Source of the DNA: Chloroflexota bacterium | GTDB taxonomy: Bacteria; Chloroflexota; Anaerolineae; UBA4142; SHND01 | NCBI GenBank assembly: GCA_016209205.1 | Contig: JACQWQ010000064.1 | Coordinates: 1-58,228, forward strand | Length of the DNA stretch: 58,228 bases | Direction of reading: 5' to 3' | Notes under the pieces: generated by a model | Databases searched by the model: none | What the model was told of the DNA's origin: nothing | Seen by the model: the letters and a program-made list of their open reading frames with translations, nothing else | Part shown: one piece after another, positions 1-8,052 of the stretch | How the letters are laid out: each line of letters starts with the position of its first letter | Numbering within the stretch: the stretch's first letter is position 1 | Position numbers and translations under genes: made by a program

Positions 1-924
1 CTGGAGGTAAAGGGCGTCGTCTTTAACGACAAGAACGCCAACTGGGTGCAGGATCCGGATGAACCGGGTGTCAAGGGAGTCCAAGTCAAGCTCAAGCCCA
101 AAGATGAGGGAGACATTCGGAAAACGACGACTGACCAAAATGGGAACTATGCCTTCAAGAATGTCGTCGCGGGCAGATACGTGGTAAGTATCCGCGTGCC
201 GCGCGGTTGGACCAACACCACCGACACATCGCGCGACATCCGAGTCCCACTGTGCATCTCGATAAATTTTGGTCTCAAAAAGCTCCCGCCGCCAACTGCA
301 ACGCCGACGCGCACCAAGACCCCCTGGCCTCCACTCAAGCCCCCCACCGTCGTCTTGCAGCAAGGGCTAAACGCGTACACCGGCGCTGCCGATACCTTTA
401 TGGATACCGATGCGCCCGATACCAACTATGGCGACAGCGCCGAGCTCGACCTCCGCGCCAAAGACAGCATGGCGGCGCTCCTCTACTTTGACCTCGCTGA
501 CCAACTTCCGCCCAACGCCAACATCATCGGCGCGACTCTTTCGCTGTACGTCTACGAGTACGGTCCGCCCGGATCCGGCGCAATGACCGCGGACGGCTAC
601 CAGATGCTGCGCGCGTGGAAGGAGGACCAGGCGACGTGGAAGATGGCGACGAACACGGCGGCTTGGGCCAAGCCAGGCGCAAATGGCATCGGCAGCGACC
701 GTCGTGGAGAATCCTCCACCTGGGCGAATTGGCACAAACCCCGCTGGAAGTCGTTGAACGTGACGCAGTTGGTCCGCGAATGGTACGCTGCCCCGGCGCG
801 CAATCGCGGCGTAATCATCAAGGGGTACGGCGCGACAGGACTGTTATCTCGAATATACAGCAGCGAATACGCCGTCATCGCCCGGCGACCCAAGCTGGTC
901 ATCACCTATTGGGAGTGGAGATAA
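1..924 (+). CDS. Secreted SdrD_B-like / DNRLRE-domain protein, 5' truncated
   Basis: The reading frame is open from the first base, so the N-terminus lies outside the window; the GTG at 46 is only an internal in-frame codon. The first ~90 residues resemble an SdrD_B/Cna-B-like beta-sandwich (VFNDKNANWVQDPDEPGVKG, then a YAFKNVVAGRYVVSI strand). A Pro/Thr linker rich in TPTRTKTPWPP follows. The C-terminal ~190 residues resemble a DNRLRE (CBM96-like) domain: a DTFMDTDAPDTNYG opening, a LLYFDL strand, and W-rich repeats ending in VITYWEWR. Such proteins are extracellular and bind surfaces or glycans. The gene ends 6 bp before the ABC exporter gene; a functional link is not evident. Family call fairly sure, ligand unknown. 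Confidence 0.75.
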   Translation: MEVKGVVFNDKNANWVQDPDEPGVKGVQVKLKPKDEGDIRKTTTDQNGNYAFKNVVAGRYVVSIRVPRGWTNTTDTSRDIRVPLCISINFGLKKLPPPTATPTRTKTPWPPLKPPTVVLQQGLNAYTGAADTFMDTDAPDTNYGDSAELDLRAKDSMAALLYFDLADQLPPNANIIGATLSLYVYEYGPPGSGAMTADGYQMLRAWKEDQATWKMATNTAAWAKPGANGIGSDRRGESSTWANWHKPRWKSLNVTQLVREWYAAPARNRGVIIKGYGATGLLSRIYSSEYAVIARRPKLVITYWEWR

Positions 925-930
925 GTTGCA

Positions 931-3078
931 ATGAAAGCAGCGTCATCTCGACGCAGGAGAGAATGGTCCCGCTGGGTCAGCCGTAGATTCCAAACCGCTC
1001 GAGAATATTTCGAGCGGCTCAACCTCGGCTTGCTGCGCCGCCTCGCGCCCTACGCCAAACCCTACTTGGGGCTAGAGGTCATCATGTTCGCGGCGATGCT
1101 GACGGCGGTACTCTTCGAGCAGGCATCTCCGCTGCTCATGCGCGGAATGATTGACCAAGCGATTCCCCAAGCCGACCTGTGGCTTATCAACCTGTACGCT
1201 TTGGGAATGGTGGTACTGCCTCTCGCACGCGGCTTGGTGGGGCTTTTTCAGCAGTACGTTTCTGCGCGCATCAGCCAGGGGATGGTCTTTGACCTGCGGC
1301 TGGCTTTGTACCGACATTTTCAACGCCAGAGTCTGCGCTTTTACACCGCTACTCCCACTGGCGAGCTGCTGAGCCGCCTTAACGATGTGAGCGCGGCGCA
1401 GGGCTTTTTAACTGCCACCCTGCCCAACATCCTCCTCAATCTCATCACTCTGGTCACGACCCTAATCATCATGTTTGGTTTGGATACGCGTTTGGCACTG
1501 GTGGGACTGGCGATGTTGCCGCTGTATGCGCTGCCCACGCACTGGGCAGCGGGCTTTTCGCGCCGGATGGCGAAACGCGCCATGCAGTTGTCCAGTCAGA
1601 TGTACAACCTCACCACCGAGACACTGGGGGTAAGTGGAGGGCTGTTGGTCAAGGTCTTTGGTCGGCAACAATACGAGTTCGCGCGTTACACCGCGCGAGC
1701 AGCAGCGGAGCGCGAGCTTGCCATTCAACAAGGCGTGGTGGGCAACTTGTTCGGCTTGTTCACCGGTCTGACCAGCGCGTTGGGTCTAGCTCTGGTCTAT
1801 TGGGTCGGCGGTTATCAGGTTGTGGACAACGCGCTGACCATCGGCACGGTCGTGGCATTCGCCGCCTATCTGTCGCGCGTCTATGGACCCTTTTCTAATC
1901 TGATGAACGTGCCAGTCCATCTGGCATCGTCGCTTACCTCGATGGAGCGGCTGTTCCAAACGCTGGATTTTCCAGTCGAAATTGCAGACCGCCCGGGGGC
2001 GCGCGCGCTTCCGCGTGTTCAAGGACACATTCGTCTCGAGCACGTCTATTTCTGCTATCCTACCCCAACCGCAGAGCAAGACACACCAAAAGCTAAAACT
2101 GCGAGCGTCAAGCGCGAATGGGCAGTGGAGGACATTTCTCTCGAAATCGAACCGGGGCAACTCGCTGCCTTTGTCGGTCCAAGCGGCTCTGGCAAGACCA
2201 CCCTCACCTATCTCGTGCCGCGTCTCTATGATGCCAATCATGGAACGGTGTACATTGACAATCACGACGTGCGCGACGTCACGCTGGCATCTCTCGCCGA
2301 ACAAATCGGCATGGTCACGCAAGAGACGTACCTGTTCAACGACACCATCCGCGCTAACTTGCTGTATGCCAACCCCAACGCGTCTGAAGCAGAATTGCGC
2401 GCAGCGCTCGACGCGGCTTATTTGACAGAGGTCATTGCGCGGCTGCCGGAAGGACTGGACACTGTCGCCGGTCAGCGCGGCTATCGTATGTCCGGCGGCG
2501 AACGGCAGCGGCTTTCGATTGCGCGCATCGTCCTCAAGAATCCGCGCATCCTCATCCTCGACGAGGCAACCTCCGCGCTCGACACTGAATCCGAGCTGGC
2601 GGTGCAGGTGGCGTTGGAGCGACTGTTTCAAGACCGCACCGGGCTGGTCATCGCCCATCGGCTTTCGACCATCCGCGCCGCCGATGTGATATTCGTTCTG
2701 GACGATGGGCGTCGCGTGGAGCAGGGAACGCATCCGCAGCTCTTGGCGAAAGGCGGGCTGTACGCGCAGCTCTACCAAAAGCAGTTCAAGGATCAAGAAG
2801 GACTCATCGGCATCAAACCTGCCGACATTCTCGCCTTTCCCGAACCCGCGCGCGGGGTACTGGTCGCGCTGCTGCGCTTGGGAAATGCCGTTCCCCAAAA
2901 AATTGCCGCCGAGACAGAGCGCCGCGTGGGGGATATTGTACAAGTGCTGACAGAGTTGGAAGCGGAGGGGCACGTGCGGGTCCGAGACGACGGCTCCTAT
3001 GAGCTCGTGTTGGCAAAAGCAATGTCACCCCGAGGAACGCGGGGGCGGCATAAAGAGCCGATGGCTGCCAGTGGATGA
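931..3078 (+). CDS. ABC exporter (fused permease-ATPase) with C-terminal winged-helix extension
   Basis: A 715-residue half-transporter. An N-terminal type-IV exporter membrane domain (about residues 35-330, with the TGELLSRLNDV coupling-helix region) is followed by a nucleotide-binding domain: Walker A GPSGSGKTT, signature MSGGERQR, Walker B ILILDEATSALD and switch His in VIAHRLST. It should act as a dimer at the inner membrane. It is about 80-100 residues longer than usual. After the ATPase, from IKPADILAFPEPARG onward, the tail has the helix pattern and a DDGSYEL wing expected of a winged-helix domain, an unusual addition to an exporter. It overlaps the next frame (ATGA at 3075) and heads a cluster with a HAMP protein, a ParA-like ATPase and another winged-helix protein. 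Substrate unknown. Confidence 0.88.
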   Translation: MKAASSRRRREWSRWVSRRFQTAREYFERLNLGLLRRLAPYAKPYLGLEVIMFAAMLTAVLFEQASPLLMRGMIDQAIPQADLWLINLYALGMVVLPLARGLVGLFQQYVSARISQGMVFDLRLALYRHFQRQSLRFYTATPTGELLSRLNDVSAAQGFLTATLPNILLNLITLVTTLIIMFGLDTRLALVGLAMLPLYALPTHWAAGFSRRMAKRAMQLSSQMYNLTTETLGVSGGLLVKVFGRQQYEFARYTARAAAERELAIQQGVVGNLFGLFTGLTSALGLALVYWVGGYQVVDNALTIGTVVAFAAYLSRVYGPFSNLMNVPVHLASSLTSMERLFQTLDFPVEIADRPGARALPRVQGHIRLEHVYFCYPTPTAEQDTPKAKTASVKREWAVEDISLEIEPGQLAAFVGPSGSGKTTLTYLVPRLYDANHGTVYIDNHDVRDVTLASLAEQIGMVTQETYLFNDTIRANLLYANPNASEAELRAALDAAYLTEVIARLPEGLDTVAGQRGYRMSGGERQRLSIARIVLKNPRILILDEATSALDTESELAVQVALERLFQDRTGLVIAHRLSTIRAADVIFVLDDGRRVEQGTHPQLLAKGGLYAQLYQKQFKDQEGLIGIKPADILAFPEPARGVLVALLRLGNAVPQKIAAETERRVGDIVQVLTELEAEGHVRVRDDGSYELVLAKAMSPRGTRGRHKEPMAASG

Positions 3079-3104
3079 TTTGCCATAGCGCGAAAGGGAT
3101 GAGC

Positions 3105-4205
3105 ATGACAACAAGTCGTTTCAAAAAGCCGCTGCTCGTATTCTTTATCACTCTGTCAATTTTGTGCCTTGTCATGGCTGCCGTTCTCTTGCTGCTGCCC
3201 GCGTATACTCCACCCATCCAGGATGCGCAAGGGAATGTTTTGGCGGGGAGCATCGCCTCTCTGGAAAGAATCAAGCTGGGTGGAGTGGAACAATGGATTC
3301 TGATTCGGGGGCAAGATGTATCCAAGCCGGTCTTGCTCTTTTTGCACGGCGGACCCGGCGCGGGCGCGATTGGCTCATTTCGTCATAACGCCCAAGCCCT
3401 GGAAGAGCATTTCGTGGTCGTGGTTTGGGACCAGCGGGGCGCAGGCAAGTCGTATCCTTCCCTTGAGCCAAATTCGGCAATGAACATCGCGCAGTTCGTT
3501 TCAGATACGCATGAGCTGACGGAAATGCTCAAGCAGCGCTTCAAACAAGACAAGATATTTTTGGTGGGGCACTCGTGGGGCAGCATCATCGGATTGCTGG
3601 CGGCGCAAGAGCGCCCTCAATCCTATTATGCGTATGTCGGCGTTGGACAAATTGTGAATATGGTAGAGAACGAACGGCTGTCCTACGACTGGACATTACA
3701 GCAGGCGACACAAGCAGGAGACACAGAAGCGATTCGCAAACTCCAAGAAATAGGAGCGCCGCCTTATGCCGACCAATGGCTGGACAAAACGATCGCGCAG
3801 CGCGGATTGTTGGGCAAATATGGCGGAGAGCTTTACGGCAGTACCGAAGGCAGCCAAGGGCTGCTGATTCCGGGACTGTTACAGGCGACCGAATATACAA
3901 TGTTGGAAAGGATTAATTTCACGCGGGGTTTGATGGATTCGATGCAAGTGCTGTGGCCCCAGGTGATGGCAGTTGATTTGGAAAAGCAAGCGCCCACTCT
4001 GCAAGTGCCAGTGTATCTGCTCATGGGCAAGCACGATTATGCCGCGCCGTCTGTATTGGCTGAGAGGTACTATGCTCTTTTGAGTGCGCCGCGCAAAGCG
4101 TTGATTTGGTTCGAGGACTCGGCGCATTTTCCCTATCTCGAAGAAGCGGACAAGTTCAACCGCATTTTGATTGATACGGTCTTGCTTGAAACGAAAGAGG
4201 AATGA
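3105..4205 (+). CDS. Alpha/beta hydrolase, proline-iminopeptidase-like, membrane-anchored
   Basis: The start at 3105 is chosen because AAAGGG at 3093-3098 lies at correct spacing; an ATG at 3075 overlaps the ABC stop codon (ATGA) and is the alternative. A hydrophobic N-terminal segment (LLVFFITLSILCLVMAAVLLLL) makes it a membrane-anchored or secreted enzyme. The fold is clear: oxyanion motif LFLHGGPG, strand VVVWDQRGAGKS, nucleophile elbow GHSWGS (Ser), Asp in MGKHDYAAPS and His in EDSAHFPYLEE. The HGGPG plus WDQRGAGKS combination is typical of the proline iminopeptidase group (S33), but the substrate is not determinable. Its stop overlaps the next start by 4 bp, indicating one transcript. 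Confidence 0.85.
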   Translation: MTTSRFKKPLLVFFITLSILCLVMAAVLLLLPAYTPPIQDAQGNVLAGSIASLERIKLGGVEQWILIRGQDVSKPVLLFLHGGPGAGAIGSFRHNAQALEEHFVVVVWDQRGAGKSYPSLEPNSAMNIAQFVSDTHELTEMLKQRFKQDKIFLVGHSWGSIIGLLAAQERPQSYYAYVGVGQIVNMVENERLSYDWTLQQATQAGDTEAIRKLQEIGAPPYADQWLDKTIAQRGLLGKYGGELYGSTEGSQGLLIPGLLQATEYTMLERINFTRGLMDSMQVLWPQVMAVDLEKQAPTLQVPVYLLMGKHDYAAPSVLAERYYALLSAPRKALIWFEDSAHFPYLEEADKFNRILIDTVLLETKEE

Positions 4206-5362
4206 TGTCTAACCGCAGACCTTTTGCGCTTGGACGACGCGAGCTGCTTGCGATGCTCGTTGGAGTCCTGTTGTACGGCGGCATGTCATGGCTCACCAAC
4301 AGTTTCCTGCTAACAAGCGCGGCGCAAGTCCAAATCGGGTCGGGCGTGGCGCTCTCGATTTCGGTCCGCCCCGCTGTCGCCGTGCCGATCTTTTTCGGAC
4401 TCGTCTTTGGTCCCATCGTCGGCTTTGTCACCGGCGCGTTCGGCAATCTACTGGGCGATAGCTGGTCCGGTTATCTCGTCTATCCGCCCGAGCCGTCCAC
4501 CGGCAATTTACTGCTCGACCTCACGCAAGGTTATTTATTGAATTGGCAAGTTGGCAACGGGTTGATGGGGCTGATTGCGGGGCTTGTCGTGCTCTATCGG
4601 CGGCGGTTTTTGTCGTTTGGCGACCAACTGCGCGCGCTGCTCTTTGTCGCCCTGGGCATCGTCGTCGGGATGGGCTTTGCGTCCTTTACCGACATGTTCC
4701 TCGACAACCTGACGTTTGATTTTGCGCTGCGCCAGTATTTCATTCCGGTCGTTTTGGTGAACCTGGCGAACGCCCTGATTCTCGTGCCCATCCTGTTGTT
4801 CAATTACGCGCGTCTCGACCTCCACTCGCTCGGCTGGTTTCGTTCGGGCTTGATGCGGCGCCTGCTGCTCATCATCTTGATTTCCGCCGCCGTGCCGATG
4901 GCGCTTGCGAGTCTCTTTCTGGTCAACTATTGGAGCGACACGGGACGCGACCCAAATGAACTGATGGCGAAACTTGGCTTGACGATTTTGCTGATGCTGC
5001 TCTTTACGATTGCGAATGCGGCGTTGGTGGCGCAGTGGCTCTCGCGTCCGCTGCTGCGGGTGATGCAAGCGGCGCAGTTGATGGAAGCGGACCAGTTGGG
5101 CAGCGCAGAGGCAGCCGAGCTCGAAGCGCACCGGGGCAAGGACGAAATTAGCCGCTTGTGTCAAAGCTTTGGACGGATGGCGCGCCAGGTCATTCTGCGC
5201 CAAGAACGTTTGCGGCAGCGGGTCGAGGAACTCTCCATCGAGATTGACCAAGCCAAGCGCGCGCGCCAGGTGGCAGAGATTACCGAGACCGAATACTTTC
5301 AGCAATTGCAGCAAAAGGCGGAGCAGTTGAGGCGCAACTCGCAACCGAATAGACAGGATTAA
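4202..5362 (+). CDS. ECF-S-like membrane protein with HAMP and coiled coil
   Basis: 386 residues. The N-terminal ~200 residues hold several membrane helices around PIFFGLVFGPIVGFVTGAFG and a GD(S)WSGY segment, resembling the substrate-binding S component of ECF vitamin transporters. Two further helices (LLLIILISAAVPMALASLFLV and LGLTILLMLLFTIANAALVA) then lead into a HAMP-like linker (LSRPLLRVMQAAQLM...DEISRLCQSFGRMA) and a charged coiled coil to the C-terminus. No output domain follows, so a signal would have to pass to another protein; the ParA-like ATPase encoded next is one candidate (inference). Two start codons are adjacent (4202 and 4205) behind AAAGAGG. The stop codon lies inside a dispersed repeat. 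Confidence 0.75.
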   Translation: MMSNRRPFALGRRELLAMLVGVLLYGGMSWLTNSFLLTSAAQVQIGSGVALSISVRPAVAVPIFFGLVFGPIVGFVTGAFGNLLGDSWSGYLVYPPEPSTGNLLLDLTQGYLLNWQVGNGLMGLIAGLVVLYRRRFLSFGDQLRALLFVALGIVVGMGFASFTDMFLDNLTFDFALRQYFIPVVLVNLANALILVPILLFNYARLDLHSLGWFRSGLMRRLLLIILISAAVPMALASLFLVNYWSDTGRDPNELMAKLGLTILLMLLFTIANAALVAQWLSRPLLRVMQAAQLMEADQLGSAEAAELEAHRGKDEISRLCQSFGRMARQVILRQERLRQRVEELSIEIDQAKRARQVAEITETEYFQQLQQKAEQLRRNSQPNRQD

Positions 5363-5460
5363 CAGGATTGACAGGATTATGGGGATGTATCCAATCGCAG
5401 CGAAAACAGATTTGGAAAATCATGTAAATGGCGATGATTACATCGCATTAATCCTGTCAA
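5352..5460. repeat. Dispersed ACAGGATTA tandem repeat with distant inverted copy
   Basis: Three tandem copies of ACAGGATT(A/G) occupy 5352-5379 and overlap the end of the preceding gene. The 12-mer TTGACAGGATTA at 5368-5379 has a perfect inverted copy TAATCCTGTCAA at 5449-5460. Between them is a small perfect hairpin, GCGATG-ATTA-CATCGC (5431-5446). To my knowledge, ATCCTGTTAATCCTGTC-type repeats are widespread in environmental bacterial genomes. The element fills the 110-bp gap before the ParA-like gene, so it could affect read-through in the transcript. Confidence 0.7.
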
Positions 5461-5472
5461 AAACCCCCTTCC

Positions 5473-6246
5473 ATGTCCAAAATTGTTTCCATTCATTCTT
5501 TTCGCGGCGGCACGGGCAAGTCCAATCTTGCCGCCAATCTCGCCGTCACGATTGCGCAGCGCGGCAGCCGCGTCGGGATTATTGACACCGACATTCAATC
5601 GCCGGGCATCCACGTCCTGTTCGGGCTGGACGAGCAGCGCATGGACAAGGCGCTCAACGATTATTTGTGGAGCCGCTGCGCAATCGAGGAAGCGGCTTAT
5701 GATGTCAGCCCTTTACTCCAGGTCGGGGCAGGAGAGGTCGCGGTGATGAGCGGCGGCATCTACCTCATTCCCTCCAGCATCAAGGCAGGCGAAATCACTC
5801 GCATCCTCCGCGAGGGCTATGACGTGGCTTTGCTGAACGACGGCTTTCGCGCGCTGATTGAGCGACTAGACCTGGATTACCTGTTCATTGATACTCACCC
5901 CGGTTTGAACGAAGAGACGCTGCTCTCTATCGCCATTTCTGACATCCTACTCGTCATCCTGCGCCCAGATCAACAGGACTATCAGGGAACTGCCGTGACG
6001 GTGGACGTTGCCCGAAAGCTGGGGGTGCCGGGAATGATGCTCGTAATCAACAAGGTCCTCGCCGATTTTGACTTTGCGGCGGTGCGGCAGGAGGCGGAAA
6101 AGAGCTACGCTGTTCCCGTCGCCGGAGTTCTCCCGCTCGCGGAGGAAATGATCCGCCTGGGCAGCCGGGGTCTCTTTTGCCTTCATTTCCCCGACCATCC
6201 TTTAACTCTAACCGTTCGGGAAATCGCCGCGCAGCTCGCGGCGTAA
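5473..6246 (+). CDS. ParA/MinD-family ATPase with Arg in the deviant Walker A
   Basis: 257 residues, a full-length SIMIBI-class P-loop ATPase. The N-terminus reads MSKIVSIHSFRGGTGKSNLA: the deviant Walker A is present, but the usual signature Lys at its start (KGGxGK) is Arg11. Switch I-like DTDIQSPG and Walker B-like LDYLFIDTHPGL follow, then an INKVLADFD region for nucleotide recognition. The C-terminus carries no obvious amphipathic targeting helix. It sits between the HAMP protein and a small winged-helix gene (16-bp gap). Members position protein complexes or plasmids, or act as membrane switches; here neither parB nor an origin is visible, so a chromosome-partition role is not supported. 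Confidence 0.85.
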   Translation: MSKIVSIHSFRGGTGKSNLAANLAVTIAQRGSRVGIIDTDIQSPGIHVLFGLDEQRMDKALNDYLWSRCAIEEAAYDVSPLLQVGAGEVAVMSGGIYLIPSSIKAGEITRILREGYDVALLNDGFRALIERLDLDYLFIDTHPGLNEETLLSIAISDILLVILRPDQQDYQGTAVTVDVARKLGVPGMMLVINKVLADFDFAAVRQEAEKSYAVPVAGVLPLAEEMIRLGSRGLFCLHFPDHPLTLTVREIAAQLAA

Positions 6247-6262
6247 AGAATACGGCAAAGAA

Positions 6263-6520
6263 ATGTGGTTGATGAAGGAAGAAAGTGCAGCCGGAAATGG
6301 ACCCTCAAGCGGAATCGGCGGGACGGAGCATGTTCGATGTGCTAACTGGATGCTCCGGCAGGGACGAGTAGGATTGGTAGAGATTGCGACCTTTCTCGAA
6401 CTGGAACAAGACGCCGCGCATACTATCCTCGCGCCGCTCATCGCGCAAGGATTCGTTCAGGAGGTGAAGAGTGGAGATGAGGTCCGCTTTCGGGTGCGTC
6501 TGCTTCAGCGGCGTCGGTGA
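6263..6520 (+). CDS. Small winged-helix protein
   Basis: 85 residues, start at 6263 (or ATG at 6275). The stretch CANWMLRQGRVGLVEIATFLELEQDAAHTILAPLIAQGFVQEV has the helix-turn-helix spacing of a winged helix, followed by a short wing (GDEVRFRVRLL). It follows the ParA-like gene by 16 bp and is probably cotranscribed. It recalls the C-terminal extension of the ABC exporter at the head of the cluster, by pattern only. It could bind DNA or serve as a protein-protein adaptor. Confidence 0.55.
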   Translation: MWLMKEESAAGNGPSSGIGGTEHVRCANWMLRQGRVGLVEIATFLELEQDAAHTILAPLIAQGFVQEVKSGDEVRFRVRLLQRRR

Positions 6521-6563
6521 GTTTCACCAGAAATCTGGCGCGCGGTAAATGAAAACGGCGCCA

Positions 6564-6730
6564 AGGATTCGCAAAAAATAAGCTCCTGCTCGCGTGGATT
6601 TGTCGAATGGAATACATTCGCGTCCACGCCCGAACCGCTGGATTACTCGGATGCAGCCGATGCACTTCATCGGAGCATCCGCCATCCAGCGCGAGCAGTC
6701 GGGAAGTTGTTCTTTTACGAACCCCAAGGA
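6564..6730. repeat. Hairpin-rich dispersed element, degenerate relative of the 10234 element
   Basis: The sequence from CTCCTGCTCGCG near 6576 shares its core with the element at 10234-10379: CTGCTCGCG pairs with CGCGAGCAG, the arm GTGGATTTGTCGAATG pairs with CATTCGCGTCCACG, and GCTGGATTAC lies opposite CATCCAGC. The outer arms (GGATTCGCAAAA... against ...TTTTACGAACC) form a different, imperfect inverted repeat, and no target duplication is evident. It fills the gap between the winged-helix gene and the next membrane-protein gene. I see no gene in it. Confidence 0.6.
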
Positions 6731-6750
6731 GGCGTGAAGGAGAGAAAAAG

Positions 6751-7191
6751 ATGAACATTCAATTGTCTAATGTCCGCTGGCTGCGCGTCGTGCTGACGGC
6801 GGTGCTGGTCGTCGTGCTCAACTATGTGCTGGTGACTTTGCTGGTCACGGTGTATGCCTTTGTGCTGTCCTTTCAAGCGCGCGGTGCGCCTGACCAAGCG
6901 CAGATTACCCAATTTGCCAATCAATTCGCCCCGTGGGCAACACCCCTCCTGGGCATTCTGCTCACATTCGGCGCGGCAGTGTGGGTGGCGCGCAAAGTGG
7001 AAACGGCGCCGCAGCTGCACGGCTGGCTCGTCGGCTTGTTCGTCGCCATCATCGGCCTGCTCCTCGCCGTCGTCTTTGGCGGCGCGGAAGACCTGTTCGC
7101 AGACCTGCTCTGGTTCGTCGTGACTATCGTGGCTGGCGGCGTGGGCGGTATGTTGGGCGCTCGGAGGAAACTGCAACCAGCCCACCAGTGA
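6751..7191 (+). CDS. Small four-helix integral membrane protein
   Basis: 146 residues from the ATG at 6751, chosen because AAGGAG lies 8 bp upstream; the open frame upstream runs through a hairpin repeat and is not expected to be coding. Four hydrophobic segments are visible: VVLTAVLVVVLNYVLVTLLV, ATPLLGILLTFGAAVWVA, GWLVGLFVAIIGLLLAVVFG and LLWFVVTIVAGGVGGMLG. I do not recognise the family. It ends in a large inverted repeat that begins at its stop codon. Confidence 0.7.
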   Translation: MNIQLSNVRWLRVVLTAVLVVVLNYVLVTLLVTVYAFVLSFQARGAPDQAQITQFANQFAPWATPLLGILLTFGAAVWVARKVETAPQLHGWLVGLFVAIIGLLLAVVFGGAEDLFADLLWFVVTIVAGGVGGMLGARRKLQPAHQ

Positions 7192-7253
7192 TCTACGAAG
7201 GACACGAAGGGCGCCAAGAAACCCTTCGTGTTCTTCGTGTCCTTCGTGGATCA
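7189..7253. repeat. Large inverted repeat (ACGAAGGACACGAAGG type)
   Basis: TGATCTACGAAGGACACGAAGG (7189-7210) is complementary, with small mismatches, to the CTTCGTGTCCTTCGTGGATCA arm ending at 7253, giving a long stem with a short loop. CTTCGTGTCCTTCGTGGAT-type repeats are, to my knowledge, common in environmental genomes. The fold starts on the stop codon of the membrane-protein gene and ends 28 bp before the next gene, so it may act as a terminator or processing site. Confidence 0.65.
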
Positions 7254-7281
7254 CTCAACATCAAATCGAGAGGAGGGTGAG

Positions 7282-7613
7282 ATGAAGTATCTTGTGACCA
7301 TGGAACTGGTCGAGCCGCTGCCCGCTTCACTTGAAGGTACACTTGAGCATCTGCAAGCGATGATTATCCCTTCGCACAAGATTCTCGCGCAGATGGAGCA
7401 AGACAAAAAATCGCGGCGGGAGGAGTTCTGGTGGGACAAAGGGGCATCGTGTTGATATTGGAAGCCGCGTCTAATGCTGAGGTGACACAACTCCTGGCAG
7501 GCATTCCGCTCTGGGGCTCGCATCGCGTCGAAGTGACACCGCTCGAAAGTTTTGAAGAGCGTCAGGCGCTGCACCGGCAGTTGGATGCGCAATTAAAGGC
7601 GCTGGTCGAGTGA
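7282..7613 (+). pseudogene. YCII-like small protein gene with frameshift in an A-run
   Basis: The N-terminal part (MKYLVTMELVEPLPASLEG..., from 7282) and the C-terminal part (GQRGIVLILEAASNAEVTQLLAG..., to 7613) together match the intact neighbour at 7636-7977 along its whole length, but they lie in different frames. The break is at the run of six A near 7404. Adding one A gives EQDKKIAAGGVLVG, which aligns without gaps to EAEHKILSGGVLSG of the neighbour. The product would be a ~110-residue ferredoxin-like protein of the YCII/muconolactone-isomerase type. It could be a real mutation, a sequencing or assembly error, or a slippage site. Confidence 0.65.
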
Positions 7614-7635
7614 GGAGCGGACGAGGAGGATGACA

Positions 7636-7977
7636 ATGAAGTATTTGATAAAAATGGAGCTGTTCGGCGCGCCGCCCGGCGCCCCCCAAGAAACTCTGCG
7701 GCATCTGGAACAAATGGTCATGCCCGCGCACGATGAGTTGATGCGGATGGAGGCGGAGCACAAAATCCTGTCGGGTGGAGTCCTGTCCGGTCGGCGGGGT
7801 ATCGTGATGGTCGTGGATGCGGATTCTCACGCGGCGGTGACGCAGCTCTTGGCGGGGCTGCCCCTCTGGGGTTCGCACCAGGTCGAGGTCAGTCCGTTGG
7901 AGAGTTTCCAAGAGCGGCTGGCGCTGTTGCGGCAGCAGGCAGACTATCTCAATCAGGTCGTCGGGCGCGGTGTTTGA
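7636..7977 (+). CDS. YCII-like / muconolactone-isomerase-like small protein
   Basis: 113 residues from the ATG at 7636; GAGGAGG at 7624-7629 gives correct spacing, whereas the ATG at 7630 abuts it. Features are MKYLIKMELFGAPPGA, a central HDELMRMEAEHKILSGG and C-terminal LLAGLPLWGSHQVEVSPLESF, a beta-alpha-beta layout typical of dimeric alpha-beta-barrel (YCII-like) proteins. It is a tandem paralogue of the frameshifted gene just upstream. Enzymatic role unknown. A bidirectional terminator follows. Confidence 0.65.
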   Translation: MKYLIKMELFGAPPGAPQETLRHLEQMVMPAHDELMRMEAEHKILSGGVLSGRRGIVMVVDADSHAAVTQLLAGLPLWGSHQVEVSPLESFQERLALLRQQADYLNQVVGRGV

Positions 7978-8014
7978 GCGGACAGTGGCTTGTCCAAAAT
8001 CGTGGCACACACAA

Positions 8015-8050
8015 CCAAAAAATCCGACATGCGCGTGTCGGATTTTTTGG
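8015..8050. terminator. Bidirectional intrinsic terminator
   Basis: CCAAAAAATCCGACA and its complement TGTCGGATTTTTTGG enclose a short loop. Both arms supply U-runs, so the fold can end transcripts from the YCII-like genes (plus) and from typA (minus). Confidence 0.85.
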
Positions 8051-8052
8051 TT

